From: Olsenella_K sp050953285
GTDB taxonomy: Bacteria; Actinomycetota; Coriobacteriia; Coriobacteriales; Atopobiaceae
Direction: 5' to 3'
NCBI GenBank assembly: GCA_050953285.1
Contig: JBMNMK010000002.1
Coordinates: 1,364,001 to 1,428,000, forward strand
DNA length: 64,000 nucleotides
Position 1 is the stretch's first letter. Every line of letters begins with the position of its first letter. The notes beneath the pieces were generated by a model. The model saw only the letters and a list, made by a program, of their open reading frames with translations. It ran no database searches and was not told the origin of the DNA. A program made the translations under genes and the position numbers. Below are positions 1-7,535 of the stretch, one piece after another.

Positions 1-194
1 TGAAAGATTGCGGCCAAGATCACACCAGAGATAAGAAAGCGCAAAGCAATCAACCATGCAGGTGAGATGATATCCAGTGCCCCCTTCAAGATCATGAAGG
101 AGCCGCCCCAGATGAGGGCTGCCAAAAGCAGCATGGCACGGTAGAGCCATATGGAATGGACGTGTTGCGACGGCGGCGCCCCAGCTTCACTCAT
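1..194 (-). CDS. EamA/DMT-family transporter, N-terminal part
   Basis: This is the 5' end of a minus-strand gene that runs off the left edge. The visible 64 or so residues start MSEAGAPPSQ. A hydrophobic helix containing LLLAALIWGGSFMILKG is followed by a second helix beginning ISPAWLIALRF. The WGGSF and ALRF pattern is typical of the first two helices of EamA (drug/metabolite transporter) proteins, ten-helix inner-membrane exporters of small metabolites. The start lies only 6 bases after the stop of the upstream DJ-1/PfpI gene, so the two are probably co-transcribed. The substrate cannot be told. Confidence 0.75.
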   Translation of the reverse strand, partial: MSEAGAPPSQHVHSIWLYRAMLLLAALIWGGSFMILKGALDIISPAWLIALRFLISGVILAAIF

Positions 195-200
195 GTGGCG

Positions 201-785
201 CTACCCCCAGTAGACGATCTTTTGCTTTGCCTCATCTGCGGCATCTTTACCCAGATAGCGCTCAACTATGGCAAGGCCAAGATCGGCAGCAGTGCCCATA
301 CCCTGGCTGGTCAGGATATTATCCGAAATCACCACGCGCTCATTGGTGACAACCTCTGCACCGTTTTGGGCAAGCTCCGCCTGGAAATTTGGATTGGCCG
401 TTGCGCGCCGGCCAACAAGGTGCCCTCTGCGCGCAAGAATCACTGCTGGCGCAGCACAGATGGCTGCCACGTCCTTGCCGGCGCGCACGAAGTTATCTAC
501 AGCATCCATGAGTTTTTCGGCAGCAGCAAGATTGTTGGTACCGGGCATGCCACCGGGTAAAAAGATCATATCGTAGGTGTTGAGATCCACCTCATCCAGC
601 GTATATGCGCAGGTAATGGTGACCTTGTGAGACGAAGTGATGGTCCTCTTGTCACTCACCGCCACCAGATCAGCCTGAATTCCCATCCTAAAGAGCACGT
701 CTGTCACCGCGAGCGCCTCAACCTCTTCGCATCCCGGAGCCAAACATGCAGCCACTTTCTTATCTGTTTGCTTTTCAAAAGCCAT
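201..785 (-). CDS. DJ-1/PfpI family protein
   Basis: A 194-residue cytoplasmic protein with the DJ-1 fold. Residues about 75-85 read LPGGMPGTNNL, and the nucleophile elbow AAICAAPAV carries the conserved Cys near residue 110, where human DJ-1 has Cys106. Length matches the family. Members act as glyoxalase/deglycase-like enzymes, chaperones or oxidant sensors, and the exact reaction cannot be read from sequence. The ATG at 785 is preferred over an upstream ATG at 809 because GGAGGA sits just before it. The downstream EamA-type gene follows after 6 bases. Confidence 0.85.
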   Translation of the reverse strand: MAFEKQTDKKVAACLAPGCEEVEALAVTDVLFRMGIQADLVAVSDKRTITSSHKVTITCAYTLDEVDLNTYDMIFLPGGMPGTNNLAAAEKLMDAVDNFVRAGKDVAAICAAPAVILARRGHLVGRRATANPNFQAELAQNGAEVVTNERVVISDNILTSQGMGTAADLGLAIVERYLGKDAADEAKQKIVYWG

Positions 786-1144
786 GGTGTCCTCCAGTAG
801 GTATCTCATATATAAGCACGCGCGTGCGCCATGTTCGGGCGCCGTGTTCGGGCGCCGCTGCGCACACTGCTACGGCCGTGGGCTCCATTCTACACACATC
901 ATATTTTCATGAATGGCGTTGTGAAATACGGCGAACGGGACTATCATCACTGTAAACGGTTGATTTGGCTGAGCTTGTTGCATGATGGACGTTTTTTCAC
1001 CGTATGTTCCTTCAAAAGTGATGCTTATCTACAGACAACGTCTGAATCTGGCTTAGGGGGCCAAGTTCACAGCACGTTTTGTTTGGCTTTTCAAATCAAT
1101 GTGGTCCGCGCCGCGGCCATGGGATTTGACGGAGAGGAGAATTC
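786..1144. other. Divergent intergenic region between DJ-1 gene and GGGtGRT operon
   Basis: About 360 bases separate two divergently transcribed units, so promoters for both should lie here. No convincing gene is present. I could not place the -35/-10 pairs with certainty. A short GC-rich tandem duplication lies at 832-857. The strong site GGAGAGGAG precedes the ATG at 1145. Confidence 0.5.
832..857 (+). repeat. 13-base tandem duplication
   Basis: The unit TGTTCGGGCGCCG occurs twice head to tail with no mismatch, in the intergenic region. It resembles in composition the other GC-rich short-period arrays of the window. Confidence 0.8.
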
Positions 1145-1837
1145 ATGCAGTATTCCGCAGAAGTGGAGGGTATGTGCCCTGTTGCTAAGGGTGCTTACCA
1201 CGGACCTGCACCCATCCCTGAGGAGGGTAAGTGGGTTCAAGCAACAAAGATTGAGGACATTTCTGGCTACACGCATGGTGTAGGTTGGTGTGCTCCTCAG
1301 CAAGGCGCATGCAAGCTCAGCCTTAATGTAAAAGATGGTGTTATTGAAGAGTGCCTGATCGAGACCATTGGTTGTTCGGGCATGACTCACTCTGCCGCTA
1401 TGGCTGCAGAGATTCTTCCTGGCAAGACCATTTTGGAGGCGCTCAACACCGACCTGGTGTGTGACGCAATCAACGTGGCCATGCGTGAGCTCTTCTTGCA
1501 GATTGTCTACGGCCGTACGCAGACCGCATTTTCTGAGGGTGGCCTGCCAGTCGGCACGGGTCTTGATGACCTGGGCAAGGGCATGCGTTCCATGGTTGGT
1601 ACCACCTACGGCACCAAGGCAAAGGGTGCGCGCTACCTTGAGCTCACCCAGGGCTACATCACCAAGCTCGCTCTGAACGACAAGAACGAGATCATTGGCT
1701 TTGAGTTCTTGAACCTGGGCAAGTTCACCGATGCAATCAAGGCTGGTGTGGATGCAAACGAGGCCGTAAAGGCAGCCATGGGCCGCTTTGGCCAGTGGGA
1801 TCAGGCCGTCAAGTCCATCGATCCACGTTGCGAGTAG
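1145..1837 (+). CDS. NifU/IscU-like iron-sulfur scaffold protein of the GGGtGRT pair
   Basis: A 230-residue protein. Residues about 45-75 hold CAPQQGACKLSLNVKDGVI, then ETIGCSGMTHSA, a NifU/IscU N-terminal-like pattern with spaced cysteines that could hold a cluster. The C-terminal half is not typical of IscU. The gene is followed after 21 bases by the GGGtGRT gene. I recall the two being found together in anaerobes, where the first is often called an iron-sulfur cluster assembly scaffold. Start: GGAGAGGAG lies 6 bases before the ATG. Function as a scaffold is inferred from the domain; the substrate of the pair is unknown. Confidence 0.8.
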   Translation: MQYSAEVEGMCPVAKGAYHGPAPIPEEGKWVQATKIEDISGYTHGVGWCAPQQGACKLSLNVKDGVIEECLIETIGCSGMTHSAAMAAEILPGKTILEALNTDLVCDAINVAMRELFLQIVYGRTQTAFSEGGLPVGTGLDDLGKGMRSMVGTTYGTKAKGARYLELTQGYITKLALNDKNEIIGFEFLNLGKFTDAIKAGVDANEAVKAAMGRFGQWDQAVKSIDPRCE

Positions 1838-1858
1838 AGCAAAGGAGGCTGAGACATA

Positions 1859-2863
1859 ATGGCAGTTACATTTGAAGGTTATGAGCGCCGTATCGATAAG
1901 ATTAACAAGGTGCTCGGCGGATATGGCATCGACGGTCTTGAGGATGCCAAGAAGATTTGTGCCGATAAGGGCCTGGACCCGTACGGCATTGTGATGGACG
2001 TGCAGTCCATTGCCTTTGAGAACGCCGGCTGGGCATACACGGCTGGCTGCGCCATTGCAATCAAGAAGGGCGTCAAGAGCGCTCCTGAGGCAGCTTCTGC
2101 CATCGGCGAGGGTCTGCAGGCATTCTGCGTCCCCGGCTCCGTTGCAGATGAACGCAAGGTTGGCTTGGGCCACGGCAACTTGGGCGCCATGCTCTTGGGT
2201 GAGGATACGGAGTGCTTTGCATTTCTCGCCGGCCATGAGTCCTTTGCTGCAGCAGAAGGCGCTATTGGCATTGCCAACAACGCAAATAAGGCTCGCAAGA
2301 AGCCGCTGCGCGTTATCTTGAACGGCCTGGGCAAGGACGCCGCTCAGATCATCGCTAGGATCAATGGCTTCACCTACGTAAAGACCAAGTTTGACTACTT
2401 CACGGGCAAACTTGAGGTTGTTGAGACCATCCCCTATTCTGATGGTCCCCGCGCAAAGGTCAACTGCTACGGCGCAGACGATGTCCGCGAGGGCGTAGCC
2501 ATCATGTGGCATGAGAACGTCGACATCTCCATTACCGGCAACTCCACCAACCCCACGCGCTTCCAGCACCCCGTTGCTGGCACCTATAAGAAGGAGCGCC
2601 TGGAGGCTGGCAAGAAGTACTTCTCCGTGGCTTCTGGTGGCGGCACCGGCCGTACGCTGCACCCGGATAACATGGCAGCTGGCCCTGCATCATATGGCAT
2701 GACCGATACCATGGGTCGCATGCACTCCGATGCACAGTTTGCTGGTTCCAGCTCTGTTCCTGCACACGTAGACATGATGGGCCTCATTGGCATGGGCAAC
2801 AACCCCATGGTCGGCGCCACTGTTGCCTGCGCTGTTGCTGTTGAAGAGGCCATGAACAAGTAA
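1859..2863 (+). CDS. GGGtGRT family protein
   Basis: A 334-residue protein that carries the family's namesake motif in ASGGGTGRTLHPDN near residue 265. The N-terminal part reads MAVTFEGYERRIDKINKVL, and the middle has a Gly/Ala-rich stretch with GHGNLGAMLL. The family is conserved in many anaerobes but its biochemical role is, to my knowledge, not established. AAAGGAGG lies about 11 bases upstream of the ATG. The neighbouring NifU-like gene suggests an iron-sulfur or redox-linked role. A strong terminator follows the stop. Confidence 0.9.
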   Translation: MAVTFEGYERRIDKINKVLGGYGIDGLEDAKKICADKGLDPYGIVMDVQSIAFENAGWAYTAGCAIAIKKGVKSAPEAASAIGEGLQAFCVPGSVADERKVGLGHGNLGAMLLGEDTECFAFLAGHESFAAAEGAIGIANNANKARKKPLRVILNGLGKDAAQIIARINGFTYVKTKFDYFTGKLEVVETIPYSDGPRAKVNCYGADDVREGVAIMWHENVDISITGNSTNPTRFQHPVAGTYKKERLEAGKKYFSVASGGGTGRTLHPDNMAAGPASYGMTDTMGRMHSDAQFAGSSSVPAHVDMMGLIGMGNNPMVGATVACAVAVEEAMNK

Positions 2864-2902
2864 GTGGCTTTGGTCGCATACACGCATGTACGTGCACGTC
2901 TG

Positions 2903-2931
2903 CCCCGCTCCCTGCGAGCGGGGTTTTCTTT
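2903..2931 (+). terminator. Rho-independent terminator of the GGGtGRT operon
   Basis: Perfect 8-bp stem CCCCGCTC/GAGCGGGG with a CCTGC loop, followed by TTTTCTTT, 40 bases after the GGGtGRT stop codon. Confidence 0.92.
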
Positions 2932-3016
2932 AGGGCGCGTGGCGGCGAGCGGCGTGTACCACGACCTGGCGCGTGTTGCGTGCGACCGCACGCTTCGGCT
3001 TGATGCGTTTATCGCC

Positions 3017-3796
3017 CTAGATTTTGAGTTCAAAAAAATGCTGGTAGAGCTTTATTTCTGATGCTGTCTTGCAGCTGGAGTCAAAAATGATTGAACCGGG
3101 AGCCTCCCGCATGTCGAGAAGACCCTCTTCTTGCAGACGACGTTTGAGCTGGCGCGCTGTGCCTTCTCCTCCATCAATCAGCGGAATGCCTTCGCCGATA
3201 ACAGCCTGTATCTGGCGTTTTACAAATGGATAGTGCGTACATCCTAGGACGACCGAATCGACCGCGCCCGACCACGAACCTATTAGATTTTCAATCATCT
3301 GTCCAAGGTCCGGCGCGTCGAGGTTCCCTTTCTCAATGCGCGCAGCAAGTCCCGCACACGGCACGGGGATGATCTCGGACGTGGACTCCCATCTGTCCAC
3401 AAGGTCTCGAAATTTCTCTCGCCGCACGGTCATGGGCGTCGCCATCACTAGCACTCGATCGTGCTGCGGCGCCATAACCGCAGGCTTCACGGCTGGCTCA
3501 ACGCCCACAATGATGAGGTCGGGATACTCACGCCGAAGTATCTGCGCCGCCGCACTTGTCGCCGTATTGCACGCAATTACGACGGCCTTTACGCCAGCGT
3601 CTACCATGCGCTCAACAATTGCGCGAGAAAGACCTGTCACTTCTTCCGCTGTCTTCTCACCATACGGCGCGTTGGCCGAGTCCCCAAAGAAATAAAAATT
3701 TTCATGTGGCAAACAGCGCACAAGCTGCTGCAATACGCTGATTCCACCCACACCAGAATCAAAGACTCCCACGTATCCTTTGATATCTGTATCCAT
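3017..3796 (-). CDS. murI: Glutamate racemase
   Basis: A 259-residue cytoplasmic enzyme interconverting L- and D-glutamate for peptidoglycan synthesis. The hallmark N-terminus VGVFDSGVGG is present. The two catalytic cysteines sit in IACNTATS and LGCTHYP, and FFGDSANAPYG lies between them. Length is usual for MurI. Start: GGTGAGGC lies 4 bases before the ATG. The gene is convergent with the GGGtGRT operon and 134 bases downstream of the MFS exporter gene on the same strand. Confidence 0.96.
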   Translation of the reverse strand: MDTDIKGYVGVFDSGVGGISVLQQLVRCLPHENFYFFGDSANAPYGEKTAEEVTGLSRAIVERMVDAGVKAVVIACNTATSAAAQILRREYPDLIIVGVEPAVKPAVMAPQHDRVLVMATPMTVRREKFRDLVDRWESTSEIIPVPCAGLAARIEKGNLDAPDLGQMIENLIGSWSGAVDSVVLGCTHYPFVKRQIQAVIGEGIPLIDGGEGTARQLKRRLQEEGLLDMREAPGSIIFDSSCKTASEIKLYQHFFELKI

Positions 3797-3930
3797 GTTG
3801 CCTCACCATCTATGCATGTTCTCTCCGTGCATAGTATGACACTTGTTTGTATGCCTTATGAGTGCGTCAGGAGGTGCTTATATGTGCAAATACCTGCTGG
3901 TGCGCAAGCCAGCCCTCGCCAGATGCCCAG

Positions 3931-5448
3931 TTAGCTCTTCCGACTCGACAAAATCCGCGCCCGCAGCAAGCACAACACAGCACTTGCCAGCACTATGATG
4001 CCCAGTACCAGCAGCGTTGCATGAAATCCACTTATAAAATACTCCGGATGACCATCCACATAGGCGCTTACGCTATATCCTGCCGCAGCACTCATAGCCG
4101 CCATGAGCACACCCATACCTATTACCAGGCCACACGACTGGCCAAGGTATCTCATCAGGTTCCCAAGACTTCCTACAAAACCAAGGGTCTCAGGAGTTGC
4201 ATGTCCCATGACCAGCGCATTATTAGGTGCTTGGAACATAGAAGAGCCGAACGAGGTACACATCAGGCAAAGAACAACAATCACTATCGGCGTATCTGCA
4301 CTCAGAAAACTCAGCACGATAAGCCCTGCACCGTGAATAAACTGTGCGAGCAGCGTGAGTTTCTCGGCCCCCCACCTATCTGACATACTGCCGGCAATAG
4401 GGCCGTTAATTGCATTAACCAGCGGATATGCAGCCATAACTAGGCCACTTGCCGCCGCACTCATACCGCGTGCGTCCTGAAGGTAATACGGAAATACCAC
4501 GTTCATGCCCGCTATTGCACCAAATACCGCAACCATAGACAGAAGATCTATGTCGAATGCAGGATCCCTGAACGCTTCAAGCTTGACCAACGGGTTACTC
4601 GCCCGCTTTTCAACGATGACAAAAAGCGCCAAGCAAGCTGCCACAATGACAAGCATCAAGGCTTCGGTCGGCCCAAATGCCGTTTGCATTCTCGTGAGCG
4701 AGAAGAACAATAGGCAGATGGCAGGTACCATAAGAAGCGCACCCGCGGTGTCAAAGGAATGAGAAGAGGCACTTTCTGTCTGCGGTGTAGCAGGCATGGT
4801 GGTCCTGAATACCCTCACACCTATGATCAACGATGCCACACCAATGGGTACGTTAATGAGAAAGATTGACTCCCAGGGAAATGCCGCAATAAGAAGACCA
4901 CCAACGGTAGGACCACACATGGCACCGAGCGCGGTAAATGTAGCCACAAAGCCTAATGCCTTTCCACGGCTCTTAGGAAATGCCTCAGTGATGATTCCCA
5001 TGTTGTTTGCCAAACTGGCCGCACCGCCAAGACCCTGGAGGGCTCTCGAAGCAACGAGAGCAGAGAGGTTGGGTGAAAGCGCACAGAGAAGAGAGCCTGC
5101 CGTAAAGGTAGCAACACCTATATGAAAGATCCGCGCCTTACCAAAAATGTCACCGAGCTGCCCAAAAACCAACAGTCCAGCGCACGTCGTGATGGCATAG
5201 ATGCTCACGACCCACTGGACGGAACTCATATCTGCACCCAGATCCGCCTGAAGTGTCGGCAAGGCAATGTTTACTATCGTAGCATCGATAACCTCCATGA
5301 AAGTCATCACTAGAATGGTAATGAGCATCAGCCACGATTGACGATTCCACTCATCGGCAGGACCAGCTGCTGTATCCGCTGACGCATTGTATTTGTTGGA
5401 TGATGCTGGAGCGCTATCCGTCGTAAGATCTTCTTGCGGGCGTGCCAT
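3931..5448 (-). CDS. MFS transporter, DHA2 (EmrB/QacA-like) 14-helix family
   Basis: A 505-residue membrane protein. After a hydrophilic N-terminus comes LITILVMTFMEVIDATIVNIALP, the motif of helix 1 in DHA2 drug-proton antiporters. VSIYAITTCAGLLVFGQLGD then matches MFS motif A, and further helices run to the C-terminus, ending in short basic residues. Members export drugs, dyes or bile acids using the proton gradient. The ATG at 5448 is chosen because GAAAGG precedes it; an ATG at 5490 lacks a site. The substrate is not predictable. Confidence 0.9.
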   Translation of the reverse strand: MARPQEDLTTDSAPASSNKYNASADTAAGPADEWNRQSWLMLITILVMTFMEVIDATIVNIALPTLQADLGADMSSVQWVVSIYAITTCAGLLVFGQLGDIFGKARIFHIGVATFTAGSLLCALSPNLSALVASRALQGLGGAASLANNMGIITEAFPKSRGKALGFVATFTALGAMCGPTVGGLLIAAFPWESIFLINVPIGVASLIIGVRVFRTTMPATPQTESASSHSFDTAGALLMVPAICLLFFSLTRMQTAFGPTEALMLVIVAACLALFVIVEKRASNPLVKLEAFRDPAFDIDLLSMVAVFGAIAGMNVVFPYYLQDARGMSAAASGLVMAAYPLVNAINGPIAGSMSDRWGAEKLTLLAQFIHGAGLIVLSFLSADTPIVIVVLCLMCTSFGSSMFQAPNNALVMGHATPETLGFVGSLGNLMRYLGQSCGLVIGMGVLMAAMSAAAGYSVSAYVDGHPEYFISGFHATLLVLGIIVLASAVLCLLRARILSSRKS

Positions 5449-5673
5449 TTTTTTCCTTTCTATACATGCTTTGAATGCATTCATACTCATAATTATGCAT
5501 ACTATTCTGAATTCCAGCTGAATCGCACGAGCATCCTACTGTCTAGAGATTCCAGTGTGCATACTTTTCAATCTCTTTCCACTACTACAAGTGTATTACG
5601 CATAAGAATTTGTATGGTAACACCAACGCGCACACAGCTATCATGCCGCAAGATCAACACCGTCACCGCAACA

Positions 5674-5706
5674 CAAAAAAGCCGTGCAACCTTAGCTGCA
5701 CGGCCC
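5674..5706 (-). terminator. Terminator downstream of the flavin reductase gene
   Basis: On the minus strand the perfect stem GCCGTGCA/TGCACGGC (5681-5704) is followed by TTTTTTGTG. It ends the transcript of the flavin reductase gene. The rest of 5449-5798 is AT-rich and should hold the promoter of the MFS gene; no other gene is seen there. Confidence 0.9.
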
Positions 5707-5798
5707 TTTAATCTCCGAAGGTCTTCACACTCCCAACTACGAGCACCCGCAAACAACGCGCACTCTCAGGTAAGCTTGTCACACCCTACATGCGCTTC

Positions 5799-6371
5799 CT
5801 AATCTTTAGGCGAAAAGAACGCTTTGCCAGCATCCCAAGCTTTACCCAGCTCTTCACCCACGATGCGGTAGCTCCTATGCGCAGGGTCATACACCAAAGC
5901 GCGCATCTTGGAGAAGTCGATTGCGCCCTTTTCATCAAGAACAGCCTCGTCTGCCTGCACATTTACAATCTTGCCAACAATGCGCCAGTCATGCTCAAGC
6001 TTCTGCACCTCTACAACTTCACATTCAATTGCAACCGGATACTCAACAATGAGCGGTGCATTGACGTGCTCTGACTTCACGAAGGTGAGTCCCGAACGCT
6101 CCGCCTTATTGAGCTTTCTGCCCGTGGCCATGCCAAAATAGTCTGAAACTTCCAGGTGAGAGACATCGGCAGGGAAAACAGTAAAAGCCTTCTGCTCCAA
6201 GATATTCTCGGTAGATTTATGACTGGAGAGATTAATCTCAAGCGTCGTGAAGGTGGTCTGGCCACACCACGCCGCATTCATTGCATTGGGAACACCGTCT
6301 TTATCATAACTTCCAATTATGAATACAGGCTGAGGAAACGCTACGCATTTTGGATCAAGATTCTTCTTCAT
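5799..6371 (-). CDS. Flavin reductase family protein (FMN-binding split barrel)
   Basis: A 190-residue protein of the flavin reductase-like/DIM6-NTAB family. It begins PKCVAFPQPVFIIGSYDKDG with the downstream motif PNAMNAAWCG, and GRKLNKAERSGL follows in the middle. These proteins bind FMN and transfer electrons from NAD(P)H to flavin or other acceptors. Alone it cannot be assigned a substrate. It is transcribed away from the SDR gene across a 304-base region. Confidence 0.85.
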   Translation of the reverse strand: MKKNLDPKCVAFPQPVFIIGSYDKDGVPNAMNAAWCGQTTFTTLEINLSSHKSTENILEQKAFTVFPADVSHLEVSDYFGMATGRKLNKAERSGLTFVKSEHVNAPLIVEYPVAIECEVVEVQKLEHDWRIVGKIVNVQADEAVLDEKGAIDFSKMRALVYDPAHRSYRIVGEELGKAWDAGKAFFSPKD

Positions 6372-6675
6372 GAGGTTGCCCTTCTACTCGACAATGGCAT
6401 TGTCTGCGCCTTGAAACGGTTAGACTCTGACGGCCCTGAGTTCAGTGTTGTTTAAGTCTCTCTGAAAGTACAATGCTCAACTGTGCAATCTCTATAACCC
6501 GTATGCATAGCCGCAGATATAGTGGCCGATGTCCACGCAAAGAGCCCTCTACCGTTCCCCGATACACGTGCTTCCGCCTGCCGTCAATATTGAACCTCAC
6601 CATTGGGAGCATTTTTCTTCTCAGCCAATAAGGGTAGAAATGAACCATTGTTGGTCAGATTGAAAGGACAAAGCT
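6372..6675. other. Divergent intergenic region, flavin reductase / SDR
   Basis: 304 bases between two genes read in opposite directions. Promoters of both should be here. I see no gene, no clear dyad and no hairpin. GAAAGGA precedes the SDR start at 6676. Confidence 0.4.
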
Positions 6676-7473
6676 ATGAGGCTTGAAGATAAGGTTATTT
6701 TGGTAACGGCAAGCACCCGCGGAATTGGTGCGGCAATTGTTCGCGCCTGCGCAGAGGAAGATGCTGTTGTGTATATGGCCGCGCGTCGCGTTGAGGCCGC
6801 GCAGCAGATGGCTGATGAGCTCAATGCAAATGGTGCACGTGTTCACGTGGTATACAACGACGCGTATAAAAAGGACACATATGTGTCAATGATTGATGAG
6901 GTTGTAGAGAAAGAAGGACACATAGATGGGCTCGTCAATAACTTTGGTACTTCAAATCCCAAAGTTGACCTTGACATTCAAAATACTTCATACGACGAGT
7001 TCATCAAGACACTTGACGCTAACTTGGGAAGCGTTTTCATCTCATCTCAAGCTGCCATCAAGCACATGACAAAAACGGGCGGCGGATCAATCGTGAACAT
7101 CTCATCCGTAGGTGGACTTGTGCCGGATGTGTCACAGATAGCCTATGGTACCAGCAAGGCTGCCATCAACTATCTAACTAAACTTATCGCGGTCCAGGCA
7201 GGCCGCGCAGGCGTCAGATGCAACGTTGTGGCGCCGGGTATGACAGCAACTGACGCCGTTATGGACAACCTCACGCCTGAGTTCATGGAGTTTTTCCAGC
7301 GTCACATACCCATCAAACGTATGGGCAAGCCAGAAGAGATTGCACACGCTGTCGTCTATCTCTTGAGCGACGAAGCCTGCTACACAACAGGTCAAATCAT
7401 TGCCGTCACCGGCGGTTTTGGCATGGCAACTCCCGTCTTTGCAGATCTGGCAGACTCAGCAACTAAGCGATAA
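6676..7473 (+). CDS. SDR oxidoreductase resembling 7-alpha-hydroxysteroid dehydrogenase
   Basis: A 265-residue classical short-chain dehydrogenase. The cofactor motif is TASTRGIG (residues 11-18), an Ala replacing the usual Gly. Asn-Asn-Phe-Gly occurs at 88-91 instead of NNAG. The catalytic residues are Ser143/144, Tyr157 and Lys161 (YGTSK). R37-R38 after the second strand suggests NADP. TASTRGIG, NNFG and the C-terminal GGFGMATPVF match what I recall of clostridial NADP-dependent 7-alpha-HSDHs, so oxidation of the bile-acid 7-hydroxyl is plausible. A general SDR role cannot be excluded. It is a single gene with its own ribosome site. Confidence 0.8.
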   Translation: MRLEDKVILVTASTRGIGAAIVRACAEEDAVVYMAARRVEAAQQMADELNANGARVHVVYNDAYKKDTYVSMIDEVVEKEGHIDGLVNNFGTSNPKVDLDIQNTSYDEFIKTLDANLGSVFISSQAAIKHMTKTGGGSIVNISSVGGLVPDVSQIAYGTSKAAINYLTKLIAVQAGRAGVRCNVVAPGMTATDAVMDNLTPEFMEFFQRHIPIKRMGKPEEIAHAVVYLLSDEACYTTGQIIAVTGGFGMATPVFADLADSATKR

Positions 7474-7535
7474 GACGCGATAAGGACTTCTCGCGGCAGC
7501 GCAGCGCCTAAGCGATAAGCACCATGAGCTGGTAA

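Noticed and set aside
831..1283. Open frame between the DJ-1 gene and the NifU-like gene
   Set aside because: It overlaps the NifU-like start in another frame and lacks a ribosome site or family similarity.
1091..2662. A 523-codon open frame on the minus strand opposite the NifU-like and GGGtGRT genes
   Set aside because: It lies antisense to two well-supported genes, has no ribosome site and its protein matches no family; it is a shadow of codon bias.
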